Translations under genes and position numbers: made by a program
Source of the DNA: Mycolicibacterium baixiangningiae
Lineage (GTDB): Bacteria; Actinomycetota; Actinomycetes; Mycobacteriales; Mycobacteriaceae
Length of the DNA stretch: 64,000 nucleotides
Assembly (NCBI RefSeq): GCF_016313185.1
Contig: NZ_CP066218.1
Span: forward strand, 4,774,001 to 4,838,000
Direction: 5' to 3'
The notes under the pieces: model-generated
Seen by the model: only the letters and a program-made list of their open reading frames with translations
Told to the model about the DNA's origin: nothing
The model's database searches: none
Part shown: one piece after another, positions 20,048 through 28,936 of the stretch
Numbering within the stretch: the stretch's first letter is position 1
How the letters are laid out: every line of letters starts with the position of its first letter

Positions 20048-21460
20048 TTACGTTCGGATCTGCGGTTTGAGCGCACCGAGGTGTCGTTCGCGCACCACCC
20101 CGGTCCACAGCCCCAGCCCGTAGGCGATGTCGTCGAGCCGGCGCAACAGCACATAGGTCAGCAACCCGACCTGTCTGGTGTCGTCGTCGGTGTTGCCGCG
20201 ACGTGCTGCCCAGTCCACGACACCGTCGACCACCGCGGCGATCAGCACCGCCTGCCGACAGCGGCGGGACAGCACCGCGGCCAACAGGGCGATCGGCCAG
20301 TAGTGCCGGCAGATCGCCGACGCCAGTTGCAGCGCCGCCGACCACAATCCGTGGGCGGCGATGGCGGCCACCTGTCTGGGTTGGGTTTCGACGCTGCGCA
20401 GGGCGCTGGCCACCCGTCGCGCCGTCAGGCCGGCGGCGATCACCGACGCCAGGTAGCCGACGCAGGTGCCCATCGCCATCAGCACCCAGACCACCAGCGT
20501 CCAGCCCGAGATCACCAGCGGGGCCGTCTTACCGGGATGGCGGACCGACAGCGGGGCCGCGGACTCACCGTAGAAGGCTTTGCGGGAGAACCACTGCCCG
20601 AGTTCGGTGCGGTGGTCGTGTGCCACGAGCGCGATCGGCTCGTAGCGCAACCGGGCGCCGGCCTCCACCAGCCGCCAGCACAGGTCGACGTCCTCGCCCG
20701 AGCGCATCGTCTCGTCGAAGCCGCCGATGTCGTCCAGCATGCGCCGGCGGCAGATGATCGCGGCGCTCGGCACATAGGACACCGGGCCGTAGGGCACCAC
20801 CGGCGCCTCCCGCTGACCGAGGTCCAGCGACGAGCGCACGGCTTCGTAGCGGGCCACCGGGTTGTCGGCGGTGCGCAGCCCGACGATGCGGGGCGCCACC
20901 AGCGCCACCATTGGGTCGCAGAAGTGCCCCAGCAACGCCTCGAGCCATCCGCGGCGCGGGACGACGTCGGAGTCGAGGAAGGCGACGAAGTCGGTGGCGC
21001 TCGCGGCGGCACCGGTATTGCGGGCGGCCGCGGGCCCCCTGCTGACGTCGTGCCGGATCAGCTGCACATCGCAGTGCACACCGGCCAGGTCACGTCGCTC
21101 GACCGGCACCGCCGATCCGTCGTCCACGACGATGACCCGTAGGCCGCGTAACGACGCGACGAGGCGCTGCAGTCCAAACAGGTTGTCGCGCACCGGGATG
21201 ACGATGGTCACGTCGCGATGCGAGGGTCCGCCCGCGGGCCGCGGATGAGCGACGGTGGCGTCGAGTAAGGTGCGGGCCAGCTGTGCGCTCTGGGCGTCGT
21301 GCACCTCGAGGCGGCCACCGCTGAGCATGGTCTGGGCGGCGGGCGCCAGCCGCAGCAGCCGGGTGGGTGAGCCGCCGAGGAGTGCAGCTCCTTCGCCGAG
21401 CACCTTGACGCGCCGGTCGACCTGTACGGCAAAGCCGTTCGGCAGGCGCGGCCCGGTCAT
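20048..21460 (-). CDS. mftF: Mycofactocin glycosyltransferase
   Basis: A 470-residue family 2 glycosyltransferase that adds the oligo-glucose chain to premycofactocin. The GT-A domain runs from about residue 85 ([10 protein letters not shown]) through VVDDGS and the DSD metal site in [18 protein letters not shown] to the [11 protein letters not shown] acidic motif. C-terminal hydrophobic segments suggest membrane association. ATG 21460 overlaps the mftE stop (ATGA); the extra upstream codons are antisense-like and not supported. Confidence 0.95.
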   Translation of the reverse strand: MTGPRLPNGFAVQVDRRVKVLGEGAALLGGSPTRLLRLAPAAQTMLSGGRLEVHDAQSAQLARTLLDATVAHPRPAGGPSHRDVTIVIPVRDNLFGLQRLVASLRGLRVIVVDDGSAVPVERRDLAGVHCDVQLIRHDVSRGPAAARNTGAAASATDFVAFLDSDVVPRRGWLEALLGHFCDPMVALVAPRIVGLRTADNPVARYEAVRSSLDLGQREAPVVPYGPVSYVPSAAIICRRRMLDDIGGFDETMRSGEDVDLCWRLVEAGARLRYEPIALVAHDHRTELGQWFSRKAFYGESAAPLSVRHPGKTAPLVISGWTLVVWVLMAMGTCVGYLASVIAAGLTARRVASALRSVETQPRQVAAIAAHGLWSAALQLASAICRHYWPIALLAAVLSRRCRQAVLIAAVVDGVVDWAARRGNTDDDTRQVGLLTYVLLRRLDDIAYGLGLWTGVVRERHLGALKPQIRT

Positions 21461-22188
21461 CGCAGCATCCCGTTGCTGTCCGGCGCCCAGCGCGCGATCC
21501 GGTCGGCGCACTGCTGCACCATTTCACCGAACAACCGGGCGCCGTCGGTGCCGGTCGCGGTGGTGGGGTCTCCGAGCACGCCCACCTCGCTGACGGCCGC
21601 CACACCACCCTGACGGAGCTGTGGCATCAGCTCGCGCAGCGGGGCGGTGTTGCCGCGCTGCCAGTGGTCGATGTGTACGTCGCCCGGCGAGATGTAAAGC
21701 AGTACGGACGTTTCGGTGTGGCCCGCGTGCGCATCGGAGTCCTTCGCGACGCACGGACACCAGGCGACGTCGCGGTCCTCGTAGCGCAGCAGGGCGGTCG
21801 CGCCCGCGAGCGCCTCCGCGTTACCCCCGTGGCCGTTGACGAACACCACCCGCGACGCCCAGTTCGACGCGGATCGGCCGAATTCGACCAGCAGCAGGCG
21901 CAGGGCGGCGGTACCGATCGAGATCGTGCCGGGGAAACTCTCGTGCTCACCGCTGGCGCCGTAGCCGACGGCAGGCGCGAGCGACCACGACGGCGCCAGC
22001 GAGTGCGCGACTTCGCGGGCGACCGCGGTGGCGATGCGGGTGTCGGTGTCCAGCGGCAAGTGGGGTCCATGCTGTTCGGTGGAACCTACGGGAACGATCA
22101 ACGCCGTCGATGTGTCGCGCAGCTGCCTCGACGTCGAGTTCCCAAGCTCGCTGGGAAAAGCCACCCGCCGATGGTAAGCCGAATTCAC
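21457..22188 (-). CDS. mftE: Mycofactocin peptidase, creatininase family
   Basis: A 243-residue metal-dependent amidohydrolase of the creatininase fold. It releases the cyclised Val-Tyr-derived C-terminal unit from the modified MftA peptide. Metal-binding residues lie in [16 protein letters not shown] and FVNGHGGN. Both GTG 22188 and GTG 22164 are possible starts; the longer MNSAYHRR N terminus resembles the homologues I recall. An unusual 123-base gap separates it from mftD. Confidence 0.95.
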   Translation of the reverse strand: MNSAYHRRVAFPSELGNSTSRQLRDTSTALIVPVGSTEQHGPHLPLDTDTRIATAVAREVAHSLAPSWSLAPAVGYGASGEHESFPGTISIGTAALRLLLVEFGRSASNWASRVVFVNGHGGNAEALAGATALLRYEDRDVAWCPCVAKDSDAHAGHTETSVLLYISPGDVHIDHWQRGNTAPLRELMPQLRQGGVAAVSEVGVLGDPTTATGTDGARLFGEMVQQCADRIARWAPDSNGMLR

Positions 22189-22311
22189 CTGGCGTGCGCC
22201 ACTTGTTCGCGCATGGGCTTCGATTGATTTTCCGAAGCAGACCGGCTACCGCGCCGCCCGCCACCCCGCCAGCACCGTCCGTCCCCTGCGTCACAGCGGA
22301 GGGTCAGGCTC

Positions 22312-23505
22312 TTACGCGTCGTCGCCACCCGGAACACCCAGGGCGCGGGTGAACCCCGGCGGCACCAGGATGTCGCTCGGCCCCAGATCATGAATCGAGG
22401 CGCGCCCGAGCCCCATCAATGCCGAATCGATGCCACCGCGCAGGATGTCCAGGACGTTCTCCACACCGGCCTGGCCGTTGGCGGCGAGCCCCCACAGGTA
22501 CGCCCGGCCGATCATCACCGCGCGGGCACCGAGGGCCAAGGCCTTGACCACGTCGCTGCCGCGGCGGATCCCGCCGTCGAGCAGGACCTCGATCTGGTCG
22601 CCCACCGCATCGGCGACCGCGGGCAGGCAACGGATGGCTGCCGGGGTCCCATCGAGATTGTTACCGCCGTGGTTGGACACCGAGATCGCTGAAACACCGG
22701 CGTCGACAGCACGTTTCGCGTCGTCGACGCGCACGATGCCCTTGAGCATGAACGGGCCGTCCCACCGCTCACGCAACCATGCGATGTCCTCCCAGGTGGG
22801 CGGCGGGGTGCCCATCCACTCTCCGTAGGCCTGAAAGAACGGCGGGCCGGGCTCGCCGCGGCGCGCCTGGTTGGGCACCCGCAGGTCAGGCGGGCTCAGC
22901 GTCTTCCCGAAATCCCACAGCCAACGCGGCTTCGTGAGCACCTCGGGCGACATCCTCAACATCGTCTTGAGGTTCATCTGTTCGGGAATCGCCGGGCTGC
23001 CCCAGTCCCGGCCATGGGAGAAGCTCCAGTCGGTCGTGGCGATCAGCCCTACCGCACCGGCTTCCTTGGCGCGAAGCGCCCGCTCCAGGATCGCCTCCCG
23101 TCCCCCCAGCCAGTAGATCTGGAAGAACAGCTTCGGGTTGGCGGCGATGACCTCTTCGATCGGCTTGCTCGCGAACGAGGACAACCCCATCGCGGTGCCG
23201 CGGGCGGCGGCCGCACGCGCGACCGCGACCTCGCCGTCGGGGTCGACGGCCTGCACACCGGTCGGCGAGATCATGACCGGCATCGAAATCTCTTGCCCCA
23301 TGACCGTTGTCGACAGATCGCGCTTCGCGGCAGCGCCGACGACGTGCGGGGCGAAGCCGAGCTCGGAGAAGGACTCCACGTTGTCGGAGACCGTCACCCC
23401 CTTCTCGCTGGCGGAGATCAGCGAGGAGTACACCGACTTGGGTAGCCGTTTCTTCGCCCGTTGCTGGGCGATGGCGACGGTTTCGAACCAGGTATCGCGG
23501 GCCAT
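22312..23505 (-). CDS. mftD: Premycofactocin synthase, FMN-dependent dehydrogenase
   Basis: About 397 residues of the lactate dehydrogenase/glycolate oxidase (FMN TIM barrel) family. It oxidatively deaminates the MftE product to give the redox-active keto compound premycofactocin. Seen: MPVMISPTGVQAVDPDGE, the catalytic-type His in SVSNHGGNNLDG, and the phosphate-binding LLDGGIRRGSDVVKALALGA. ATG 23505 chosen; a GTG two codons upstream overlaps the mftC stop. Confidence 0.96.
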   Translation of the reverse strand: MARDTWFETVAIAQQRAKKRLPKSVYSSLISASEKGVTVSDNVESFSELGFAPHVVGAAAKRDLSTTVMGQEISMPVMISPTGVQAVDPDGEVAVARAAAARGTAMGLSSFASKPIEEVIAANPKLFFQIYWLGGREAILERALRAKEAGAVGLIATTDWSFSHGRDWGSPAIPEQMNLKTMLRMSPEVLTKPRWLWDFGKTLSPPDLRVPNQARRGEPGPPFFQAYGEWMGTPPPTWEDIAWLRERWDGPFMLKGIVRVDDAKRAVDAGVSAISVSNHGGNNLDGTPAAIRCLPAVADAVGDQIEVLLDGGIRRGSDVVKALALGARAVMIGRAYLWGLAANGQAGVENVLDILRGGIDSALMGLGRASIHDLGPSDILVPPGFTRALGVPGGDDA

Positions 23506-23507
23506 GA

Positions 23508-24701
23508 TCACACCGGGCTTTCGTCACACAGCCGAGCGGGCGGCTTGGTCAACAGTTTCAACGGGATCGGGCCCTGCTGCTTGGTCCCCCGCGAGTGGTC
23601 GCCGCTGGGCTTGGGCTTGACGCGGTCGACCGTCAGCGCCGGCGCACCGAACCCCTGCACGCACTCCGGGTCGGGCCCGTCGAGCGGGAGGCCGGTGAAG
23701 AACTTCGCGGCCATGCATCCGCCGCGGCAGGCGTCGTAGTGCCCGCAGCCACTGCAGGCCCCCGCCGACTGCGGTTCACGCAGTTCGCGGAACAGTTCGG
23801 AGTTCTGCCAGACGTTCTGAAACCCAGCCCCAGAACCTGTGTCCGACAGAATGTTTCCGGCCAGGAACTTGTCGTGGATGGCGAACGGGCAGGCATAGAC
23901 GTCACCCACCGGGTCGATGAGGCAAACCACCCGGCCCGCACCGCACAGGTTGAGCCCGGCCAGCGCGCCCGGTTCCCCCAGCCCGGAGAGGTGGAAGAAC
24001 GAGTCGCCGGTCAGCACCCGCTCACCCTTGGCGACCAGCCAGTTGTACAGCTGCACCTGCTGCTCGGCAGTGGGGTGCAGGTCGTCCCACACGTCGGCGC
24101 CGCGGCCCGACGGGCGCAGCCGGGTGATCCGCAGCGTCGCGCCGTAGCGGCTCGCCAGCGCGGCGAAGTCGTCGAGCTGCCCGACGTTGTGACGGGTGAC
24201 GACGACCGAGATCTTGGCGTCCTTGAAGCCCGCGGCGGCCAGGTTCTCCAGGGCGCGCTCGGCCATCGCGAACGAGCCGGGGCCGCGGACCGCGTCGTTG
24301 ATCTCGGCGGTCGCACCGTCCAGCGAGATCTGCACGTCGACGTAGTCACTGGCCGCGAGTTTGGCGGCGACCTCCGGCGTGATGCGCACACCGTTGGTGG
24401 AGAACTTCACTCCGACGTGGTGTGCGGTCGCGTAGTCGACCAGCTCCCAGAAGTCCGGTCGCACAGTGGGTTCCCCGCCGCCGATGTTGACGTAGAACAC
24501 CTGCATGCGCTCGAGCTCGTCGATGATGTCCTTGCACTGCTGCGTGGAGAGCTCGCGCGGATCGCGTTTGCCCGACGAGGACAGGCAGTGCACGCACGCC
24601 AGGTTGCAGGCGTAGGTCAGCTCCCACGTCAGGCAGATCGGCGCATCGAGGCCACGCTCGAACTGCTCGACCAGGCGCGGGACCGGCGCAACGGAAGTCA
24701 T
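23508..24701 (-). CDS. mftC: Mycofactocin radical SAM maturase
   Basis: A 397-residue radical SAM/SPASM enzyme. The SAM cluster motif CNLACVHC (Cx3Cx2C) is at about residues 32-39, the SAM-binding GGGEP follows near 75, and the C-terminal Cys set (VYACPF; CSGCGHYDACRGGC) ligates auxiliary iron-sulfur clusters. It decarboxylates the MftA C-terminal Tyr and forms the Val-Tyr carbon-carbon bond. ATG 24701 overlaps the mftB stop (ATGA). Confidence 0.98.
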   Translation of the reverse strand: MTSVAPVPRLVEQFERGLDAPICLTWELTYACNLACVHCLSSSGKRDPRELSTQQCKDIIDELERMQVFYVNIGGGEPTVRPDFWELVDYATAHHVGVKFSTNGVRITPEVAAKLAASDYVDVQISLDGATAEINDAVRGPGSFAMAERALENLAAAGFKDAKISVVVTRHNVGQLDDFAALASRYGATLRITRLRPSGRGADVWDDLHPTAEQQVQLYNWLVAKGERVLTGDSFFHLSGLGEPGALAGLNLCGAGRVVCLIDPVGDVYACPFAIHDKFLAGNILSDTGSGAGFQNVWQNSELFRELREPQSAGACSGCGHYDACRGGCMAAKFFTGLPLDGPDPECVQGFGAPALTVDRVKPKPSGDHSRGTKQQGPIPLKLLTKPPARLCDESPV

Positions 24702-24991
24702 GGTGCGGGTTTCTCCTCGCAGACGAGCATCTTGGATTGGACGAGCACGCCGAGGGCGTGCAGGTACGGCGCCTGTTGCGCATCGTCGATACCGGCTGCG
24801 CGGCAGGCGGAGCGGGCGTCGCGATGCTCGGCGAGCGAGTTCACCACGTCGACGATCGTGCGGTTCTTCAGGAACGACAGCTTGCGGGTCCCGAAGTGGT
24901 AGAGCAGCGCCCCGAACGGTTCAGGCCGCACCGCCACCTGGCTGTGCAGCCTCCACCGCAGATCGGGGTCGAACGCGACAGGCGCCGTCAC
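24698..24991 (-). CDS. mftB: Mycofactocin peptide chaperone (RiPP recognition element)
   Basis: A 97-residue winged-helix RiPP recognition protein that binds MftA and presents it to MftC. The segment VRPEPFGALLYHFGTRKLSFL is characteristic. I place the start at GTG 24991, two bases after the mftA stop; longer reading runs through mftA in another frame and is not credible. The stop overlaps mftC. Confidence 0.95.
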   Translation of the reverse strand: MTAPVAFDPDLRWRLHSQVAVRPEPFGALLYHFGTRKLSFLKNRTIVDVVNSLAEHRDARSACRAAGIDDAQQAPYLHALGVLVQSKMLVCEEKPAP

Positions 24992-24993
24992 GG

Positions 24994-25089
24994 TCAGTAG
25001 ACCCCGCACATCCCGTCGATCGAGACCTCTTCGACGAGCGTCTCGGTGACGAGTTCGGTGTCTGCTTCGGTGTGCTGATCGGGCTCCAT
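24994..25089 (-). CDS. mftA: Mycofactocin precursor peptide
   Basis: A 31-residue peptide beginning [16 protein letters not shown] and ending [12 protein letters not shown]. The conserved IDGMCGVY terminus supplies the Val-Tyr pair that MftC crosslinks; the acidic leader is recognised by MftB. An AAAGGCAG ribosome binding site precedes ATG 25089. Two bases separate it from mftB, and it is the first gene of the operon. Short enough to be missed by gene finders. Confidence 0.97.
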   Translation of the reverse strand: MEPDQHTEADTELVTETLVEEVSIDGMCGVY

Positions 25090-25127
25090 GAGCACTGCCT
25101 TTCGTCGCGTAGGGTCCACTGGAGTGT

Positions 25128-25147
25128 GACCTAGGTCGCCTACGATA
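25128..25147. promoter_or_regulatory. Shared mftA/mftR promoter region with palindrome
   Basis: A perfect 10-base palindrome GACCTAGGTC (25128-25137) lies between the divergent genes. Next to it, overlapping -10-like hexamers face both ways: TACGAT on plus (25141-25146) and TATCGT on minus (25147-25142). An outer inverted repeat CGTAGG/CCTACG (25108-25113 and 25139-25144) flanks the region. Likely MftR operator and divergent promoters (inference). Confidence 0.5.
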
Positions 25148-25181
25148 TGGCATCGAGTGCCAGAACGGAAGGGTGAGTTCC

Positions 25182-25781
25182 ATGCGGCAGGATTCCGCGG
25201 CTCGCGTGGGTCGGCGCCGCTCCACCACCCAGGACCACATCACCGACGTCGCGCTCGAATTGTTCGCCGCCCGCGGGTTCGACGAGGTCAGCGTCGACGA
25301 TGTCGCCGCCGCCGCCGGTATCGCCCGGCGCACGGTGTTCCGCTACTACTCCTCGAAGAGCGCGATTCCGTGGGGCGACTTCGACGCGCATCTCGACCAC
25401 ATGCGCCACCTGTTCGACGGTGTGGACCCCGACGTTCCGATCGACGATGCGCTACGGGCCGCCCTGCTGGCGTTCAACGAATTCGACGCCGCGGAGACCG
25501 CCCGCCATCGACAACGGATGCGGGTCATTCTGCAAACCGATGCGCTGCAGGCGTATTCGATGACGATGTACGCCGGGTGGCGGGCTGTCGTCGCCGGGTT
25601 CGTGGCCCGTCGGATGGGTGTCAAGGGGCAGGATCTGGTGCCGCAGACCGTGGCGTGGACGATGCTCGGCGTGGCGCTGTCGGCCTACGAGCAGTGGCTG
25701 GCCGACGAGGCGGTGTCGCTCACGCAGGCGCTCGGCGACGCTTTCGACACGGTGCGCAACGGCCTGCACGCCCTCCATTAG
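25182..25781 (+). CDS. mftR: Mycofactocin system TetR-type regulator
   Basis: A 199-residue TetR protein. The helix-turn-helix covers about residues 20-65 ([19 protein letters not shown] ... [16 protein letters not shown]). It is divergent from mftA, the usual mftR position. MftR is known as a repressor responding to long-chain acyl-CoA. ATG 25182 follows GGAAGGG at good spacing; a GTG three codons upstream is the alternative. Confidence 0.92.
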   Translation: MRQDSAARVGRRRSTTQDHITDVALELFAARGFDEVSVDDVAAAAGIARRTVFRYYSSKSAIPWGDFDAHLDHMRHLFDGVDPDVPIDDALRAALLAFNEFDAAETARHRQRMRVILQTDALQAYSMTMYAGWRAVVAGFVARRMGVKGQDLVPQTVAWTMLGVALSAYEQWLADEAVSLTQALGDAFDTVRNGLHALH

Positions 25782-25833
25782 CGATTTCGGCGTGGTGGGT
25801 CGCGCTCACCGCGACTGCGCACACCGAAATCGC
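25781..25833. repeat. Intergenic imperfect palindrome, family A copy 1
   Basis: Arms of 14 bases (25781-25794 with 25820-25833, one mismatch) starting GCGATTTCGGCG, with an inner GTCGCG/CGCGAC repeat. It begins at the last base of the mftR stop codon. Two similar elements lie at 27651-27703 and 34325-34376. Confidence 0.75.
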
Positions 25834-25881
25834 TTCGCCGAAGGGCGTCGGAGTTCGGGTCCGAACGGCGACGATTGAGGT

Positions 25882-26400
25882 GTGAGCGGCGAATCGGACG
25901 GTGACGACGCTCCGCGGACCCTGCTGGCGCTCTACGACGACGCCCTGCCGACGGTGTACGGCTACTTCGTCAGGCGCTGTCCGGACCGTGGAACCGCCGA
26001 GGACCTGACGTCGGAGACCTTCCTGGCGGCGATGGATGCCGCCCGGCGGGGCGCCGCCTCGTCGATCAGCCTGCCGTGGCTGATCGGGGTGGCGCGGCAC
26101 AAGTTGGCAGACCACTACCGCCGCCGCCATGACCGGCACACCGTGCCGGTCTCCGAGGTGCCCGAACCCAGCGACCCGGTCGACGACTGGGACGCCGAAC
26201 TCGACCGGATCGTCGCCGAGAGTGTGCTGGCGCGGCTGCCCGAACAGCACCGGACGGTGCTGTCGCTGCGCTATCTGGACGGCCGTTCGGTCCCCGAATG
26301 CGCCGAGCTGATCGGCCGGACGGTGCACGCCACCGAGGCGCTGCTGGTGCGGGCCCGTCGCGCATTCCGCTCGCAGTACCCGGAAGGAGGCACGCCGTGA
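25882..26400 (+). CDS. ECF-type RNA polymerase sigma factor
   Basis: A 172-residue two-domain sigma factor. Region 2 covers about residues 14-80 (YGYFVRRCPDRGTAEDLTSETF; LIGVARHKLADHYRRR) and region 4 about 110-165 (LPEQHRTVLSLRYLDGRSVPECA ... ATEALLVRARRAFR). GTG start at 25882. No anti-sigma membrane gene follows; instead the stop overlaps a VOC protein with a short N-terminal segment that may serve that purpose. Target genes unknown. Confidence 0.88.
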   Translation: MSGESDGDDAPRTLLALYDDALPTVYGYFVRRCPDRGTAEDLTSETFLAAMDAARRGAASSISLPWLIGVARHKLADHYRRRHDRHTVPVSEVPEPSDPVDDWDAELDRIVAESVLARLPEQHRTVLSLRYLDGRSVPECAELIGRTVHATEALLVRARRAFRSQYPEGGTP

Positions 26401-27650
26401 ACGACAACGCGGACCCGCTGTGGGTCCTGCACGGCGACGAGCTTCCGGTTCACCCCGACCCGGCGTTCGCGGCGCGGTTGCGCGCGCGGCTGGAGTCGGC
26501 GCTGAGATTGCCCAACCGAACCGAAGGAGTCGACATGACTGACACCGATGTGGCGCCGGCTGCGCTCCCGCGCCCGGCCGCACTGCCCTACCTGGCCGTC
26601 GCCGATGCCCGCGCGGCCGTCGACTGGTACGTCGAGGCGTTCGGCGCGACGCTGGTCGGCGAGCCGATCGTGATGGACGACGGACGCATCGGCCACGCCG
26701 AACTCGCGCTGGCGGGCGGTCTGCTCTACCTGGCCGACGAGTTCCCGGAGATCGGGTTGAGAGCGCCTGTGCCAGAACACGTCTCGGTCAGCCTGATGCT
26801 GCAGGTCGACGATACCGACGCGGCGTTGCGGCGGGCCCGCGAGTCCGGCGCCCGCGTGCAGCGCGAACCCTACGACGCCCACGGGTCGCGCACCGCGGCG
26901 ATCGTCGACCCGTTCGGGCACCGGTGGATGCTGTCCGGACCGCTCACCGGCGGGTTCACGCCGATTCGGCACGGCGACGTCGGCTACGTGTCCCTGTGGA
27001 CCGCCGATACCGAGCGCGCGGCGACGTTCTACGGCCATGTCCTGGGCTGGACCTACGATCCGGCCACTCGGCAGGTCACCAACACCGCGCTGCCCACCGG
27101 CATCTTCCCCGGAGACGGACAGGCCACGCTGTTCTGCTGCTACGCCGTCGACGACCTCGACGAGGCGCGGCAGTCCATCACCGCCTCGGGCGGAACACTC
27201 GGTGCCACAGTCGAACACGACTTCGGGACGACGCTGGACGCCACCGATCCGCTGGGCAACGCCTTCGCGGTGTTCACCCCGTCACGTCCGACGCCCCGGC
27301 CCGCGCTCAACGGCAGCGGCCCCGGCGAACTGTCCTACATCACCTACGAGGTGGCCGACTCCGCAGTGTTCCGGGACTTCTACCACCGGGTGCTGTCCTG
27401 GACGTTCGAGACCGGCCGGGTCGAGGACGGTTGGCAGGTCGAGGGCGCCCATCCGATGGCGGGTATGGCCGGGAGCAGCGCGCGGTCGGTGACCGTGCCG
27501 ATGTGGACCGTCGCCGACATCGACGACGCGGTGCGCCTGGTCCGGGAGGCCGGCGGTTCGGTGCTGCAGTCGCCGTCCCGTCAGCCCTACGGCCTGATGG
27601 CCGAATGCGTCGACGACCAGGGCGCCCGCTTCTACCTGGGCCAGTTCTGA
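26397..27650 (+). CDS. Triple VOC (glyoxalase/dioxygenase fold) protein with sigma-linked N terminus
   Basis: About 417 residues from GTG 26397, which overlaps the sigma factor stop (GTGA). Residues 1-46 form a charged segment (VHPDPAFAARLRARLESAL) unlike the rest. Three VOC units follow: about 55-180 (LAVADARAAVDWYVEAFG), 190-300 (YVSLWTADTERAATFYGHVL) and 310-417 (YITYEVADSAVFRDFYHRVL). A second start at ATG 26535 has a strong GAAGGAGT ribosome binding site, so a short form lacking the N-terminal segment may also be made. Binding, resistance or isomerase function cannot be assigned; coupling to the sigma gene suggests a sensor role. Confidence 0.8.
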   Translation: MNDNADPLWVLHGDELPVHPDPAFAARLRARLESALRLPNRTEGVDMTDTDVAPAALPRPAALPYLAVADARAAVDWYVEAFGATLVGEPIVMDDGRIGHAELALAGGLLYLADEFPEIGLRAPVPEHVSVSLMLQVDDTDAALRRARESGARVQREPYDAHGSRTAAIVDPFGHRWMLSGPLTGGFTPIRHGDVGYVSLWTADTERAATFYGHVLGWTYDPATRQVTNTALPTGIFPGDGQATLFCCYAVDDLDEARQSITASGGTLGATVEHDFGTTLDATDPLGNAFAVFTPSRPTPRPALNGSGPGELSYITYEVADSAVFRDFYHRVLSWTFETGRVEDGWQVEGAHPMAGMAGSSARSVTVPMWTVADIDDAVRLVREAGGSVLQSPSRQPYGLMAECVDDQGARFYLGQF

Positions 27651-27703
27651 GCGATTTCGGCGCGCTCCCGTGCGCTCAGCGTATGTTGGCGCGCCCGAAT
27701 CGC
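27651..27703. repeat. Intergenic imperfect palindrome, family A copy 2
   Basis: The left arm starts GCGATTTCGGCGCGC at 27651, directly after the VOC stop; the right arm ends at 27703, the first base of the convergent reductase stop codon. The element therefore fills the gap between two convergent genes and may act as a bidirectional terminator. Confidence 0.65.
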
Positions 27704-28878
27704 TACCCGAGCACGTCGCTGATCGGTGCGCCGTTGGCGATCTTGCTGCGGGTCTTCATCACCTTGCCGGGCATCCCGCCTCCGACCACACCGGCGACCA
27801 CGCCGTCGCGCTCGTAGTACGCCAGGAATTTGCGGCCGTCGTCCTCGACGATGTGCACGGTGTCGTCGGCCTCGGGCTCTCCCAGGCACTGGATCTTGAC
27901 GTCGTACTGGTCACTCCAGAAGTACGGCACCGAGACCACACCGGGGATGTCCTGTCCGAGCATCGCGGGCACCAGCACCCGCGCCTGGTCGGCGACATTG
28001 CTCCAGTGCTCCACGCGCACTTGGTTTCCGACGGTGTCTAGCCACGACGCGACGTCGCCGATCGCCCACACGTGCGGTGCGCTGGACCGCCCTTCGGCAT
28101 CACACAGCACGCCGTTGTCGAGCACGATGCCGCTGCCGTCGAGCCAGTCGGTGGCCGGGCGGGAGCCGATGCCGACCACCACGATGTCGGCGTCGACCTC
28201 GGTGCCGTCGGACAACACGACGGCCTGCACCCTGCCCTCTCCGCGGACCTCGCTCACCCCGACCCCGCACCGCACGTCGACGCCTTCGGCGCGGTGCAGG
28301 CGGGCCACCAGCTCACCGATCTGCGTGCCGAGCACCGACGCCAGCGGCGCGGGTTGGGGTTCTACGAGCACCACGTCGACACCGAGTTTGCGCAGGCTCG
28401 CGGCGACCTCGCAGCCGATGAACCCGGCACCGATCACCACGGCGCGCCGCGCCGAAGCGGCCTCCTCGCGCAGCTTGAGGCTCTCGCCGAACGATCGCAG
28501 GACGTGGACGCCGGGCAGATCGGGAATGGACGGAATCCGCTTGGGCACCAACCCGGTCGCGATCACCAGCTCGTCGTAACCGATCACGCGGCCGTCGGTC
28601 AGGGTGAGCGTCCGCGCCGCGGTGTCCAGGGTGGCCGCACCCGCGCCGAGCAGCACGGTGATGTCGTTCTCCTGGTAGAACTCCGCCGGCTTGAGCGTCA
28701 CGTCGTCGGTTTCGCTGCGCAGCACTTCCTTCGACAGCGGAGGCCGGTCGTAGGGCAGATGGTCCTCGTCGCTGACGATCGTGACGGGGCCGGGGTAATT
28801 GGAACGCCGCAGTTGTTCGGCCGTGCGGGCCGCCGCGAGGCCGCCGCCGACGATGACGATGCCACCTGAAGTGCTCAC
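27703..28878 (-). CDS. NAD(P)H:ferredoxin/rubredoxin reductase-type flavoprotein
   Basis: A 391-residue pyridine nucleotide-disulfide-type oxidoreductase of the putidaredoxin/ferredoxin reductase class. It has FAD motif IVIVGGGLAAARTAEQLR at the N terminus, second Rossmann motif VVIGAGFIGCEVAASLRKLG near 150, and FAD-binding HVWAIGDVA near 280. It could supply electrons to a P450 or dioxygenase ferredoxin; the P450 at 14346-15596 is the only P450 in the window. M. tuberculosis Rv0688 holds the equivalent position. Confidence 0.88.
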   Translation of the reverse strand: MSTSGGIVIVGGGLAAARTAEQLRRSNYPGPVTIVSDEDHLPYDRPPLSKEVLRSETDDVTLKPAEFYQENDITVLLGAGAATLDTAARTLTLTDGRVIGYDELVIATGLVPKRIPSIPDLPGVHVLRSFGESLKLREEAASARRAVVIGAGFIGCEVAASLRKLGVDVVLVEPQPAPLASVLGTQIGELVARLHRAEGVDVRCGVGVSEVRGEGRVQAVVLSDGTEVDADIVVVGIGSRPATDWLDGSGIVLDNGVLCDAEGRSSAPHVWAIGDVASWLDTVGNQVRVEHWSNVADQARVLVPAMLGQDIPGVVSVPYFWSDQYDVKIQCLGEPEADDTVHIVEDDGRKFLAYYERDGVVAGVVGGGMPGKVMKTRSKIANGAPISDVLG

Positions 28879-28936
28879 GAGGTGGTTCTACACGATGGGG
28901 TGCCCGATCGGTACGCCACCCTGTGATTCCGGTTAC

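Noticed and set aside
20034..20345. Longer mftG start inside mftF
   Set aside because: The upstream residues are Arg/Gly-rich, antisense-like and precede the FAD motif by about 100 residues; homologues begin just before the FAD motif.
24992..25333. Long frame reading through mftB into the mftA/mftR gap
   Set aside because: It would bury mftA in another frame; mftB homologues are about 100 residues, fitting GTG 24991.
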